A DNA stretch of 8,919 nucleotides from CAYIBD01 sp964361655 (lineage in GTDB: Bacteria > Patescibacteriota > Minisyncoccia > Sungbacterales > SURF-37): NCBI GenBank assembly GCA_964361655.1, contig CAYIBD010000030.1, positions 1-8,919 of the forward strand, written 5' to 3'. The notes under the pieces are model-generated. The model was not told the DNA's origin and did no database searches. It worked only from the letters and a program-made list of their open reading frames with translations. Below are positions 1 through 5,368 of this stretch, one piece after another. Position numbers and translations under genes: made by a program. Numbering within the stretch: position 1 is the first letter of the stretch; each line of letters begins with the position of its first letter.

Positions 1-174
1 GCTCCCCAAGTTTCCGGTGCGACAGCACTCCTCCTTCAAAAGTATCCGGGAATTACACCGGTCCAAGTCAAGCAGATCCTCACCTCTACGGCCACGAACC
101 TCGGCCTTCCGCCCGAAGCCCAGGGCGCAGGCCTCCTGAATGTCGAGAAAGCCTTATCGGCGCCGCTTCCCTAA
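1..174 (+). CDS. Subtilisin-like S8 serine peptidase, C-terminal end (partial)
   Basis: Reading frame 1 is open from the window edge to TAA at 172-174 and gives 57 residues. It begins APQVSGATALLLQKYPG, which is the conserved stretch just after the catalytic Ser of the S8 (subtilase) signature GTS-M-A-x-P-x-V-x-G. It continues with the usual helix (TPVQVKQILTSTA) and the closing GAGLLNVEKAL strand/helix that ends the peptidase domain. The catalytic Ser itself, and the Asp and His, lie upstream of the window. Subtilases of this type are generally secreted or cell-surface proteases. Nothing follows the catalytic domain except a few residues, so there is no C-terminal anchor or sorting domain. 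Family assignment is firm from the motif; the substrate is unknown. Confidence 0.85.
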   Translation, partial: APQVSGATALLLQKYPGITPVQVKQILTSTATNLGLPPEAQGAGLLNVEKALSAPLP

Positions 175-260
175 CTCCGCCACTGCCTCCTCCAAATTCA
201 TCACCGGCGCCGTAACGGAAACTAAAAACTCCTCTTTGGCTTTGCGTCGCAACCTCATTT

Positions 261-1169
261 ATGGTCTACCCTGGGACAACCGAGAATCCGGGTGAGCCGA
301 ACAGCGAGCGGCTCGACTCCACAGTAAGCCGGACTTTCGCTCGGCTCGGGCAAGAATACGTTGTTGTCGGCACGACCCACATCCGCGCCTGGCAGGCCTG
401 GCTTTTGATTGGGATTGCGGCCGGGATTGCCGCAGGTCTGGTTTTGGTTGCCAGCCGGAGCGGAGAAGTGGAAGAGGGGAGGGCCCAAGCGGTAGCTCTC
501 GCCGCCGCGGGCGGGTCCATATTCGGTACAGTCGTTGACGGCAATACGGAGCAACCCCTAAACGGCGCAGATCTCAATCTCTTTTTCTTCAAGGGTTCGA
601 CGTCGACGCCGGCATGGGATTTGGATGGTTCGGAAAACACCGGCCTGAACGGGCAATTCATCTTCACCGCACGGTTGAGCGGCGGCAGCCTCCGGCCTGG
701 GCACTATCTCCTCGAAATTGAATCTGGCAGCGGGCAGCGCGGTATGTACGAATACAAACAGGTTCAGTTCTCCTTCAGCGGGACTGACACAGACCTCGGC
801 AATGTTGCGCTGCCCCGCACGCAGGTGCGCATCTTCACCCAGCCGCCGGCTAATGTCCCTTCCCAGGGCGGTCCGTTCACGTGGCAGTACCGTGTTCAGA
901 ATGTCAGCAGTCAACGGGTCCAGGTGATCCTTCGTTCATACTTTCACGCCTACGGGATCACGTCGACCCATGCCTCGGCCGAGGTACGATCGCAGCGTCT
1001 CTCCCTCGCGCCCGAGGAGGAGAGGGTCTTCACTGACAGCGTTGTGGTTCCTGCGCAATACCCCGATTTCTGGTTCTTCCCCCTTTGTGCCACTATTTCT
1101 GTTTATCCGGCAGCGCTGGGCCCATTCTACGTAACTGACTTTGCACAAGTCTGCGCCTCTAAGGGATAA
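261..1169 (+). CDS. Single-pass membrane protein with carboxypeptidase-regulatory-like domain
   Basis: A 302-residue protein. About 43 hydrophilic N-terminal residues precede one clear hydrophobic helix (about residues 44-64, with the run LLIGIAAGIAAGLVLVAS). The rest is predicted to be outside the membrane. Residues 86-185 look like a carboxypeptidase-D-regulatory / transthyretin-like beta-sandwich: GTVVDGNTEQPLNGADL, then a loop, then GHYLLEIESGSG. Residues 187-300 form a second beta-rich region with no family I can name. The positive N-terminal tail before the helix and the soluble C-terminus suggest a type II anchor. No catalytic motif is visible, so a structural or surface-binding role is the simplest guess. 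ATG at 261 is the first in-frame Met; no convincing Shine-Dalgarno precedes it, so a shorter start before the helix is possible. It follows the S8 peptidase by 86 bp and may be functionally linked. Confidence 0.7.
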   Translation: MVYPGTTENPGEPNSERLDSTVSRTFARLGQEYVVVGTTHIRAWQAWLLIGIAAGIAAGLVLVASRSGEVEEGRAQAVALAAAGGSIFGTVVDGNTEQPLNGADLNLFFFKGSTSTPAWDLDGSENTGLNGQFIFTARLSGGSLRPGHYLLEIESGSGQRGMYEYKQVQFSFSGTDTDLGNVALPRTQVRIFTQPPANVPSQGGPFTWQYRVQNVSSQRVQVILRSYFHAYGITSTHASAEVRSQRLSLAPEEERVFTDSVVVPAQYPDFWFFPLCATISVYPAALGPFYVTDFAQVCASKG

Positions 1170-1244
1170 CCGGTATTGCCCCGCCGTCTCCACCCGGCAG
1201 TTGATCGGCTTTTCCACGGTTTTTAGTCTAACCCATGGAAGCCG

Positions 1245-1260
1245 GCGGGCGTAAGCCCGC
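1245..1260. repeat. Short GC-rich hairpin with GTAA loop
   Basis: GCGGGC (1245-1250), loop GTAA, GCCCGC (1255-1260) form a perfect 6-bp stem with a GNRA-type loop. There is no T tract after it, so it is not a standard intrinsic terminator. It lies between the membrane protein and the glutaredoxin promoter. The same stem arms recur at 8679-8695 with a different loop. Confidence 0.5.
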
Positions 1261-1300
1261 GGAGGTTCACCCGATTCAAGAAAGAAAGGATACGGGACTC

Positions 1301-1328
1301 TTGGCGGTCTTGACAACTTTGCTATACT
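1301..1328 (+). promoter_or_regulatory. Putative sigma70-type promoter for the glutaredoxin gene
   Basis: TATACT at 1323-1328 is preceded by TGC, giving an extended -10 (TGnTATACT). TTGGCG at 1301-1306 lies 16 bp upstream as a weak -35. A perfect TTGACA at 1310-1315 is only 7 bp from the -10 and cannot pair with it in the usual way. Transcription would start near 1335, about 25 nt before the glutaredoxin ATG. This is a motif match only. Confidence 0.5.
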
Positions 1329-1359
1329 GAAAGTAGGGGATAGCCGTAACCCGTTTGCC

Positions 1360-1596
1360 ATGCCAAACGTAAAAATCTACACCACGCCCTTTTGTGTCTT
1401 TTGCAAGATGACCAAGGACTTTTTCGCGGCGAATGAGGTCGCCTACGAGGAATTCAACGTGGCAGCGGACGCCAAGGCCCGGGAGGAGATGATCTCCAAA
1501 TCCGGCCAGTTTGGCGTGCCGGTGACCGACATTGGGGGGCAGCTCGTCATCGGTTTCGACCGCGCCCGGCTCTCCGAGCTCCTCGGCCTCAAATAA
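1360..1596 (+). CDS. Glutaredoxin-family protein (small thioredoxin-fold oxidoreductase)
   Basis: A 78-residue cytoplasmic thioredoxin-fold protein of the length usual for NrdH/glutaredoxin. The first strand VKIYTTP leads into the active site C12-V-F-C15. GVPVTD contains the cis-proline (Pro54) that faces the active site, and VIGFDRARL (about residues 63-71) matches the conserved Gly-Phe/Tyr-Asp segment of the family. The enzyme should reduce disulfides or mixed disulfides, taking electrons from glutathione or directly from a thioredoxin reductase. The thioredoxin-reductase-like gene at 6379 makes the second option plausible. CVFC differs from the CPYC of classical glutaredoxins, so the exact donor is uncertain. 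It has its own likely promoter just upstream. No Shine-Dalgarno is evident before ATG 1360. Confidence 0.88.
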   Translation: MPNVKIYTTPFCVFCKMTKDFFAANEVAYEEFNVAADAKAREEMISKSGQFGVPVTDIGGQLVIGFDRARLSELLGLK

Positions 1597-1626
1597 AGGG
1601 CGAAGCTTCTTCTCGTTTCTCGTTTT

Positions 1627-1656
1627 CATTCAAACATTCAAAAGAATGTTTGAATG
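1627..1656. promoter_or_regulatory. Perfect 13-4-13 palindrome, probable ArsR operator
   Basis: CATTCAAACATTC (1627-1639), spacer AAAA, GAATGTTTGAATG (1644-1656) are exact reverse complements. ArsR/SmtB repressors bind AT-rich imperfect 12-2-12 palindromes of this general look, and this one lies 40 bp upstream of the ArsR start. The inference is that the repressor binds here and shuts off its own operon. No clear -35/-10 pair was found around it. It could also form a hairpin in RNA, but there is no T run after it. Confidence 0.72.
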
Positions 1657-1696
1657 ACGGGATGGTGTAAGGTGCGAAGGACACTCGGGTAGTGCC

Positions 1697-2020
1697 ATGC
1701 ATCGGGTCCAGAAGTACAAACGTCGCGGAGCGCTCCGGCGTCACCGCCACCTGGGAGTGGCGCGTCTGTTCTTTGCCGCGGCCGACCCAACGCGACTCCA
1801 GATTCTCCTCCACCTGGAACGCCGCGGCGAGGCCTGCGTCTCGGACATCGCCGCCGAACTCGGCATGGGAGTGGCGGCCGTTTCCCATCACCTGCGTATC
1901 CTGCAGGAGTGCCGCTGCCTGAAGACGGTGCGCGTGGCCAAGATGATCTGTTATCAGTTCGTCCCCAATCCCTTCACCAAGCTCGTTCTTGATTTCCTAA
2001 AGATGCAGAAAGTCCCGTGA
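1697..2020 (+). CDS. ArsR/SmtB-family winged-helix transcriptional repressor
   Basis: A 107-residue protein with the standard ArsR winged helix-turn-helix. The core runs from LGVARLFFAAADPTRLQILL (residues 19-38) through the HTH with recognition helix GVAAVSHHLRILQ (about 58-70) to the wing (KTVRVAKMICYQF). ArsR proteins leave DNA when they bind a metal(loid) or when thiols are oxidised. Candidate sensing residues are Cys47 (in EACVSDI, at the position of the ELCVCD metal site but with only one Cys), Cys72, Cys74 (CRC) and Cys85. The pattern is not a textbook As(III) or Cd site, so a thiol-redox or copper/soft-metal signal is equally possible. Its stop overlaps the GTG start of the DUF3179 gene (GTGA), so the two are translationally coupled. 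The palindrome at 1627-1656 is the likely operator. ATG 1697 lacks a good ribosome site. Confidence 0.9.
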   Translation: MHRVQKYKRRGALRRHRHLGVARLFFAAADPTRLQILLHLERRGEACVSDIAAELGMGVAAVSHHLRILQECRCLKTVRVAKMICYQFVPNPFTKLVLDFLKMQKVP

Positions 2021-2958
2021 CCAAGGCCTGGATCAGCGCTTTATTCATCCTGGTGGCGGCAAGTATCCTCGGCTACTGGTTGTGGCTGGGGAGGTCAAGT
2101 AGCTTCAAGAGTCGAGAAGCCGGCCAAGTCATCACCATGGCCATAGAAGGCGGGGATAGACCAATCATGATCACCGAGGGCGTAAAACATTCCGTGCCGC
2201 TGGAGGAGATTCTTTCCGGCGGGCCGCCCCAAGACGGCATCCCGCCGATCGATAGTCCGAAATTTTTGTCCATCGCCGAGGCCGAACGCTGGCTGGTTGA
2301 TGACGAGCCCGGGGTGGCTTTCTCGCGCGGCCCGACCCATCGCTTCTATCCCTACCAGATTTTGGTGTGGCATGAGATCGTGAATGATGCCATCGGCGGC
2401 GAGCGGATCCTGGTAACCTACTGCCCGCTCTGCCTCACCGGATTCGTATTTGATCCAGTGGTCAAGGGCGAGCGGGTGGAATTTGGCACCTCGGGCAAGC
2501 TCTGGAAATCTAACCTGGTGATGTATGACAGGAAGACCGACTCCTATTGGTCGCAAATACTTGGCCAGGCCATTGTCGGCGAAGAAACAGGAACAAAACT
2601 CACCCTCCTCCAATCGGACCAGGTGCGTTTCGGGGAATGGAAACGGCTGCATCCCAGCGGTGAGGTCCTCTCCCGCGACACGGGTGAGGCCCGCTTCTAC
2701 GGCGATAATCCTTACGGCAGCTACTTCACACCTACTGGCTTTGCCCAAAAACTCGCTGGCGGACGCGACACCCGCCTTCAGCCGGAAGAGATTGTCTTCG
2801 GCATCGTGGTCAATGACCGGGCCAAGGCCTATGCCGTGGAGAGCGTGAAAGCCAAGGGTGTGGTGGAGGATTCATTCCAGGACAAGGCTTTTCTTCTTCG
2901 GCACGATAAAGACCTTGATGTGATCCGGATGTTCGAAAAACAGCCGGACGGGTCGTAA
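2017..2958 (+). CDS. DUF3179 domain protein, membrane anchored; reading frame broken near the 3' end
   Basis: A 313-residue product with an N-terminal membrane helix (about residues 5-24) and an outward DUF3179 domain. Family hallmarks seen in order are DGIPPIDSPKF (73-83), RFYPYQILVWHEIVNDAIGG (109-128), TYCPLC (134-139), FGTSGKLWKSNLVMYDRKT (156-174) and WSQILGQAIVG (178-188). The CxxC at 136-139 could bind metal or act as a redox pair; the function of the family is not established. The frame ends at TAA 2956-2958, just where the family normally continues. The missing C-terminal block is encoded one frame over at 2954-3028 (separate entry), so this is a frameshifted gene or a sequence error. 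The GTG start at 2017 overlaps the ArsR stop and places it in the ArsR operon. Confidence 0.85.
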   Translation: MTKAWISALFILVAASILGYWLWLGRSSSFKSREAGQVITMAIEGGDRPIMITEGVKHSVPLEEILSGGPPQDGIPPIDSPKFLSIAEAERWLVDDEPGVAFSRGPTHRFYPYQILVWHEIVNDAIGGERILVTYCPLCLTGFVFDPVVKGERVEFGTSGKLWKSNLVMYDRKTDSYWSQILGQAIVGEETGTKLTLLQSDQVRFGEWKRLHPSGEVLSRDTGEARFYGDNPYGSYFTPTGFAQKLAGGRDTRLQPEEIVFGIVVNDRAKAYAVESVKAKGVVEDSFQDKAFLLRHDKDLDVIRMFEKQPDGS

Positions 2959-3028
2959 CCCTTTCTCGGCTTTCTGGTTTTCGTGGGCTGCGGCCCATCC
3001 GGATACGGAGCTCTATAATGATGAGTAA
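2954..3028 (+). pseudogene. Out-of-frame C-terminal piece of the DUF3179 gene
   Basis: Frame 2 from 2954 reads RNPFSAFWFSWAAAHPDTEL and then YNDE before TAA at 3026-3028. The FWFSW-x3-HP-x-T-E-L block is what I know as the end of DUF3179 proteins. It joins the upstream product if one nucleotide is skipped near 2950-2954 (a one-base insertion relative to an intact gene). The nearby runs AAAAA (2936-2940) and GGG (2950-2952) are possible slip sites. A sequencing or assembly error, a real mutation, or (least likely) programmed +1 frameshifting could explain it. Confidence 0.75.
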
Positions 3029-3068
3029 AGGTCGTGGTTACACGTGATAGGTAATACAGTTTAGGCCT

Positions 3069-3167
3069 ATGAAACCAATCCGATACGACGACGAAGGTGG
3101 AACGTGCACCGAGTGCGGCCATCAGCATAAAGACGACGGCTCGTGCGATTGCGGCTGTGGTTCGTAG
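3069..3167 (+). CDS. 32-residue Cys-rich putative metal-binding peptide
   Basis: ATG 3069 to TAG 3165-3167 encodes a very acidic, Cys/His-rich peptide. Its motif is CTECGHQHKDDGSCDCGCG: one CxxC, two His, then CxCxC, which is five cysteines in 32 residues with no hydrophobic core. That composition is typical of metal-chelating mini-proteins or very small zinc ribbons. It lies in the ArsR operon between the DUF3179 gene and the TlpA-like gene, and its stop is 21 bp before the preferred start of the latter. Coupling between an ArsR repressor and a metal-chelating peptide would make sense, but I do not recognise a named family. A weak AGG at 3063-3065 is the only ribosome-site candidate. The ordered Cys pattern argues against a chance ORF. 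Confidence 0.6.
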   Translation: MKPIRYDDEGGTCTECGHQHKDDGSCDCGCGS

Positions 3168-3188
3168 TTGCCAATCCCGCGTAATCCC

Positions 3189-3719
3189 ATGAAACGCGCC
3201 GCAATCATCGGCATGATTTTGTTCGGATTGATCGCCGTGGGAGCGGCGCTGGTCTGGAAGCGGCCGCTGCCGCAGGGAGGCGATGGCGGAGGGTCAAGCG
3301 CGTTGCGGCTGGCTCCTGACTTTTCGCTCCAAGATTACCGAGGCAACACCGTTACCCTCACGCAGTTCCGCGGTCGGCCGGTAGTGGTCAATTCCTGGGC
3401 CGCGTGGTGCCCGTTTTGCCGTGAGGAGCTGAAGGATTTTGCCACCGTCCAGAAGGAGTTCGGCGACCGGGTGGTCATCATTGCCATTGATCGCGCCGAG
3501 CCGCTCCAAACGGCGAAGAAGTACACCGATGAGCTCGGCGTCACTGACGATCTCGTCTTTCTCCTCGACCCCCAAGATTCGTTCTATCAATCCATCGGCG
3601 GCTTTTCCATGCCGGAGACGATCTTTGTGGATGAGGGTGGGAACATTGTTTTTCACAAACGGGGGCCGATGCGGATCGAGGAGATCCGCGAGCGAATCCG
3701 ACAAGCCTTCAAACTATGA
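3189..3719 (+). CDS. TlpA/ResA-like membrane-anchored thioredoxin
   Basis: A 176-residue protein from ATG 3189. An N-terminal membrane helix (about residues 4-22) leads into a Gly-rich linker and then a redoxin domain from LAPDFSLQDYRG (41-52). The active site is WCPFC (Cys74, Cys77), and the cis-Pro is in SMPETIFVD (Pro142). TlpA/ResA proteins are held on the outer face of the membrane and reduce disulfides there, for instance in apocytochromes or other exported thiol proteins, using electrons from CcdA/DsbD. The CcdA gene follows 77 bp downstream, which fits. CPFC differs from the usual ResA CEPC, so specificity is open. A TTG at 3168, directly after the upstream stop, would add seven residues (MPIPRNP); I prefer the ATG because it starts a clean Lys-Arg plus hydrophobic anchor. 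Confidence 0.88.
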   Translation: MKRAAIIGMILFGLIAVGAALVWKRPLPQGGDGGGSSALRLAPDFSLQDYRGNTVTLTQFRGRPVVVNSWAAWCPFCREELKDFATVQKEFGDRVVIIAIDRAEPLQTAKKYTDELGVTDDLVFLLDPQDSFYQSIGGFSMPETIFVDEGGNIVFHKRGPMRIEEIRERIRQAFKL

Positions 3720-3759
3720 GAAGTCAGCAACCCAGATGAGATTTGGATTTTGAAATTGT

Positions 3760-3787
3760 TTAGAGATTAGAGATTAGGACTTAGAGA
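3760..3787 (+). repeat. Heptanucleotide tandem repeat (TTAGAGA, four units)
   Basis: Units are TTAGAGA (3760-3766), TTAGAGA (3767-3773), TTAGGAC (3774-3780, two differences) and TTAGAGA (3781-3787), followed by TTC. It fills the gap just before the ccdA start. Copy-number change would alter spacing between the TlpA-like and CcdA genes but not their reading frames. Confidence 0.8.
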
Positions 3788-3796
3788 TTCGGCAGT

Positions 3797-4552
3797 ATGG
3801 ATTACTCTCTGGCCATCCCAGCGTTCATCGCCGGCCTGCTGACCTTTTTGGCGCCCTGTACCCTGCCCCTGGTGCCGGCTTACCTTGGCTTTATCAGCGG
3901 GGTGTCGCTGGATGAGCTGAAGGACTCGGGCCGTGCGCTAGCGGCGCGGCGGAAGATTTTCCTAAATGGGCTGGCCTTTGTTGTCGGCTTCAGCGTAATT
4001 TTTATCGTTTTCGGAACTCTGGCCGGATTTGCCGGCGCGGCCCTGGTCCCGTATCGCATCTGGCTTTCGAGGATTGGCGGGGTGTTTGTCATTATCTTCG
4101 GTCTTTTCATGCTCGGCCTGTTAAAGATACCGCTGCTCGGCCGTGAAGCGCGGCTTCACATTCCGGCGATTCTTATCAAGGGGCGGCCGGCCAACTCCCT
4201 GGCCCTGGGCGCGGCCTTTGGCTTTGGCTGGACGCCCTGCGTCGGCCCGATCCTCGGCTCGATCCTGCTCCTGGCTTCAACCTCGGCCACGGCCCTTTCC
4301 GGGGCGCTCCTGCTCGCGGTGTTCTCCCTTGGGCTGGCCATGCCGTTCCTGGCCATCGCTCTTGGCATCGGCTCGGCCTCGCGCTACCTCGAGAGATTTT
4401 CACGCTTCCTCAACATTATCTCGATCATCGGCGGCCTGTTTCTGATCGGCCTCGGCCTTCTGCTCCTCACCAACAATTTTTCGCTCCTGATTTCCTACGG
4501 CTACCGGCTCTTCCGGTTCATCAACTACGAGAGGCTCTTGGATTACCTGTAG
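3797..4552 (+). CDS. ccdA: CcdA-type transmembrane thiol-disulfide electron carrier
   Basis: A 251-residue integral membrane protein with about six hydrophobic helices, the size of minimal CcdA proteins. It has both hallmark redox motifs: LAPCTLPLVPAYLG in the first helix (Cys21) and GFGWTPCVGPILG in the fourth (Cys148), related by the internal two-fold repeat of the family. CcdA takes electrons from cytoplasmic thioredoxin and hands them to an outward-facing thiol protein. Here the obvious partner is the TlpA-like thioredoxin immediately upstream, and the cytoplasmic donor system could be the flavoprotein at 6379. The loop between helices 1 and 2 is basic and Arg-rich (about 45-53), placing it in the cytoplasm. 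The ATG at 3797 lies just after a heptamer tandem repeat; no clear Shine-Dalgarno is present. Confidence 0.93.
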   Translation: MDYSLAIPAFIAGLLTFLAPCTLPLVPAYLGFISGVSLDELKDSGRALAARRKIFLNGLAFVVGFSVIFIVFGTLAGFAGAALVPYRIWLSRIGGVFVIIFGLFMLGLLKIPLLGREARLHIPAILIKGRPANSLALGAAFGFGWTPCVGPILGSILLLASTSATALSGALLLAVFSLGLAMPFLAIALGIGSASRYLERFSRFLNIISIIGGLFLIGLGLLLLTNNFSLLISYGYRLFRFINYERLLDYL

Positions 4553-4567
4553 GGTTTCCGGTATCAT
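4538..4567 (+). promoter_or_regulatory. Possible leaderless-type promoter before the DUF3105 gene
   Basis: TTGGAT (4538-4543) and TATCAT (4562-4567) are separated by 18 bp, and the ATG at 4576 is 8 nt after the -10, so a transcript from here would be leaderless. The -35 lies inside the end of ccdA. Both boxes are imperfect, so this could be chance; read-through from ccdA is the alternative. Confidence 0.3.
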
Positions 4568-4575
4568 GCCTTTGT

Positions 4576-5148
4576 ATGGCCAACGGCTTGGAAGATAGAA
4601 ATCGAGAGCGGGAGCTTCGCATTGCCCAAGCAAGGCGGGCCAAGGTTCTGCGGCGCTCGCTTTGGGCAACCGGTATTGTGCTCGCTATCGCGGGCGTGGT
4701 ATTTGTCGTTGCCCGCTACGCCCAGGCGCCGGCCAACGGTCCGGGCCAAACTATTCCCGATCAAGGCCGCGAGCATGTCCCGCTGGGGCAGGCGTTTGAA
4801 TATAACTCAAACCCGCCGACCTCCGGCCCGCATTTTGCCAATCCGGCCGAGTGGGGAGTGTACGATAAGGAAATCCACGATCAAATTTTGATCCACAACC
4901 TCGAACACGGTGGCATTTGGATCAGCTACCGCCCGGGCGTGGCTTCGAGCACTGTTGAGCAGCTTGCGGCCATTGCCAAGGAGTTCGGCCGCAAGGTCAT
5001 CATGGCGCCGCGTCAAGCCAACGATGCCGACATTGCGCTTGCCGCCTGGAATCATTTGGATAAGTTTTCGGAGACCGAGTTTTCAGAGGAGCGGGTGAGA
5101 GAATTTATCAGGGCATACCGGAATAGAGGGCCGGAGTTTGTGCCGTAA
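4576..5148 (+). CDS. DUF3105 domain protein, membrane anchored
   Basis: A 190-residue protein. A highly charged cytoplasmic N-terminus (about residues 1-28) precedes one membrane helix (about 29-47) and an outward DUF3105 domain. Family motifs seen are EYNSNPPTSGPHFANPAEWG (75-94), LIHNLEHGGIWISY (105-118), VIMAPR (141-146), IALAAW (153-158) and the closing FIRAYRNRGPEFVP (177-190). The conserved His residues (His86, His107, His111) together with Glu110 suggest a metal-binding site, but the family has no proven function that I know of. It follows ccdA by 23 bp and completes the run of extracytoplasmic redox/metal genes. The start is the first Met after the ccdA stop. The next gene downstream belongs to a compositionally different segment, so this probably ends the native operon. 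Confidence 0.88.
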   Translation: MANGLEDRNRERELRIAQARRAKVLRRSLWATGIVLAIAGVVFVVARYAQAPANGPGQTIPDQGREHVPLGQAFEYNSNPPTSGPHFANPAEWGVYDKEIHDQILIHNLEHGGIWISYRPGVASSTVEQLAAIAKEFGRKVIMAPRQANDADIALAAWNHLDKFSETEFSEERVREFIRAYRNRGPEFVP

Positions 5149-5173
5149 AAGTTATAAGCCGAAGATAAAGATC

Positions 5174-5368
5174 ATGGGACAGAAATGTGTTGAATGTGGA
5201 AAGCCGTCCACTGTGAACATTCAGAAGTTATGGGTGAAATGGAAGTATGATCCAGAGAGTGATGAGTATTCCCATAACCATAAACTCCTAGATATAGGAC
5301 CATCAGATGATGAAAATTTACATTTGTGTTATGACTGTATGAAGTTATGGGAAGATGCGGAAATTTAA
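5174..5368 (+). CDS. Small four-cysteine zinc-ribbon-like protein
   Basis: A 64-residue protein from ATG 5174. It has CVEC (Cys5, Cys8) near the N-terminus and CYDC (Cys52, Cys55) near the C-terminus, the spacing of a zinc-ribbon or treble-clef mini-domain, with a HNHK segment (34-37) between. I cannot name a family. Its stop (TAATG) overlaps the start of the EVE-domain gene by one base, so the two are translationally coupled and probably act together, for example as a DNA-binding or regulatory accessory. The codon and base composition is much more AT-rich than in the preceding redox genes. An upstream TTG at 5138 in the same frame overlaps the DUF3105 gene and is less likely. A purine-rich GAAGATAAAG precedes the ATG. 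Confidence 0.7.
   Translation: MGQKCVECGKPSTVNIQKLWVKWKYDPESDEYSHNHKLLDIGPSDDENLHLCYDCMKLWEDAEI

Noticed and set aside
1310..1328. TTGACA paired with TATACT as a promoter
   Set aside because: The spacer is 7 bp, too short for sigma70; the extended -10 with TTGGCG 16 bp upstream is preferred.
936..1361. Minus-strand open frame of 141 codons
   Set aside because: Shadow of the GC-rich membrane protein gene and the glutaredoxin leader; low-complexity Arg/Pro-rich product without a motif.
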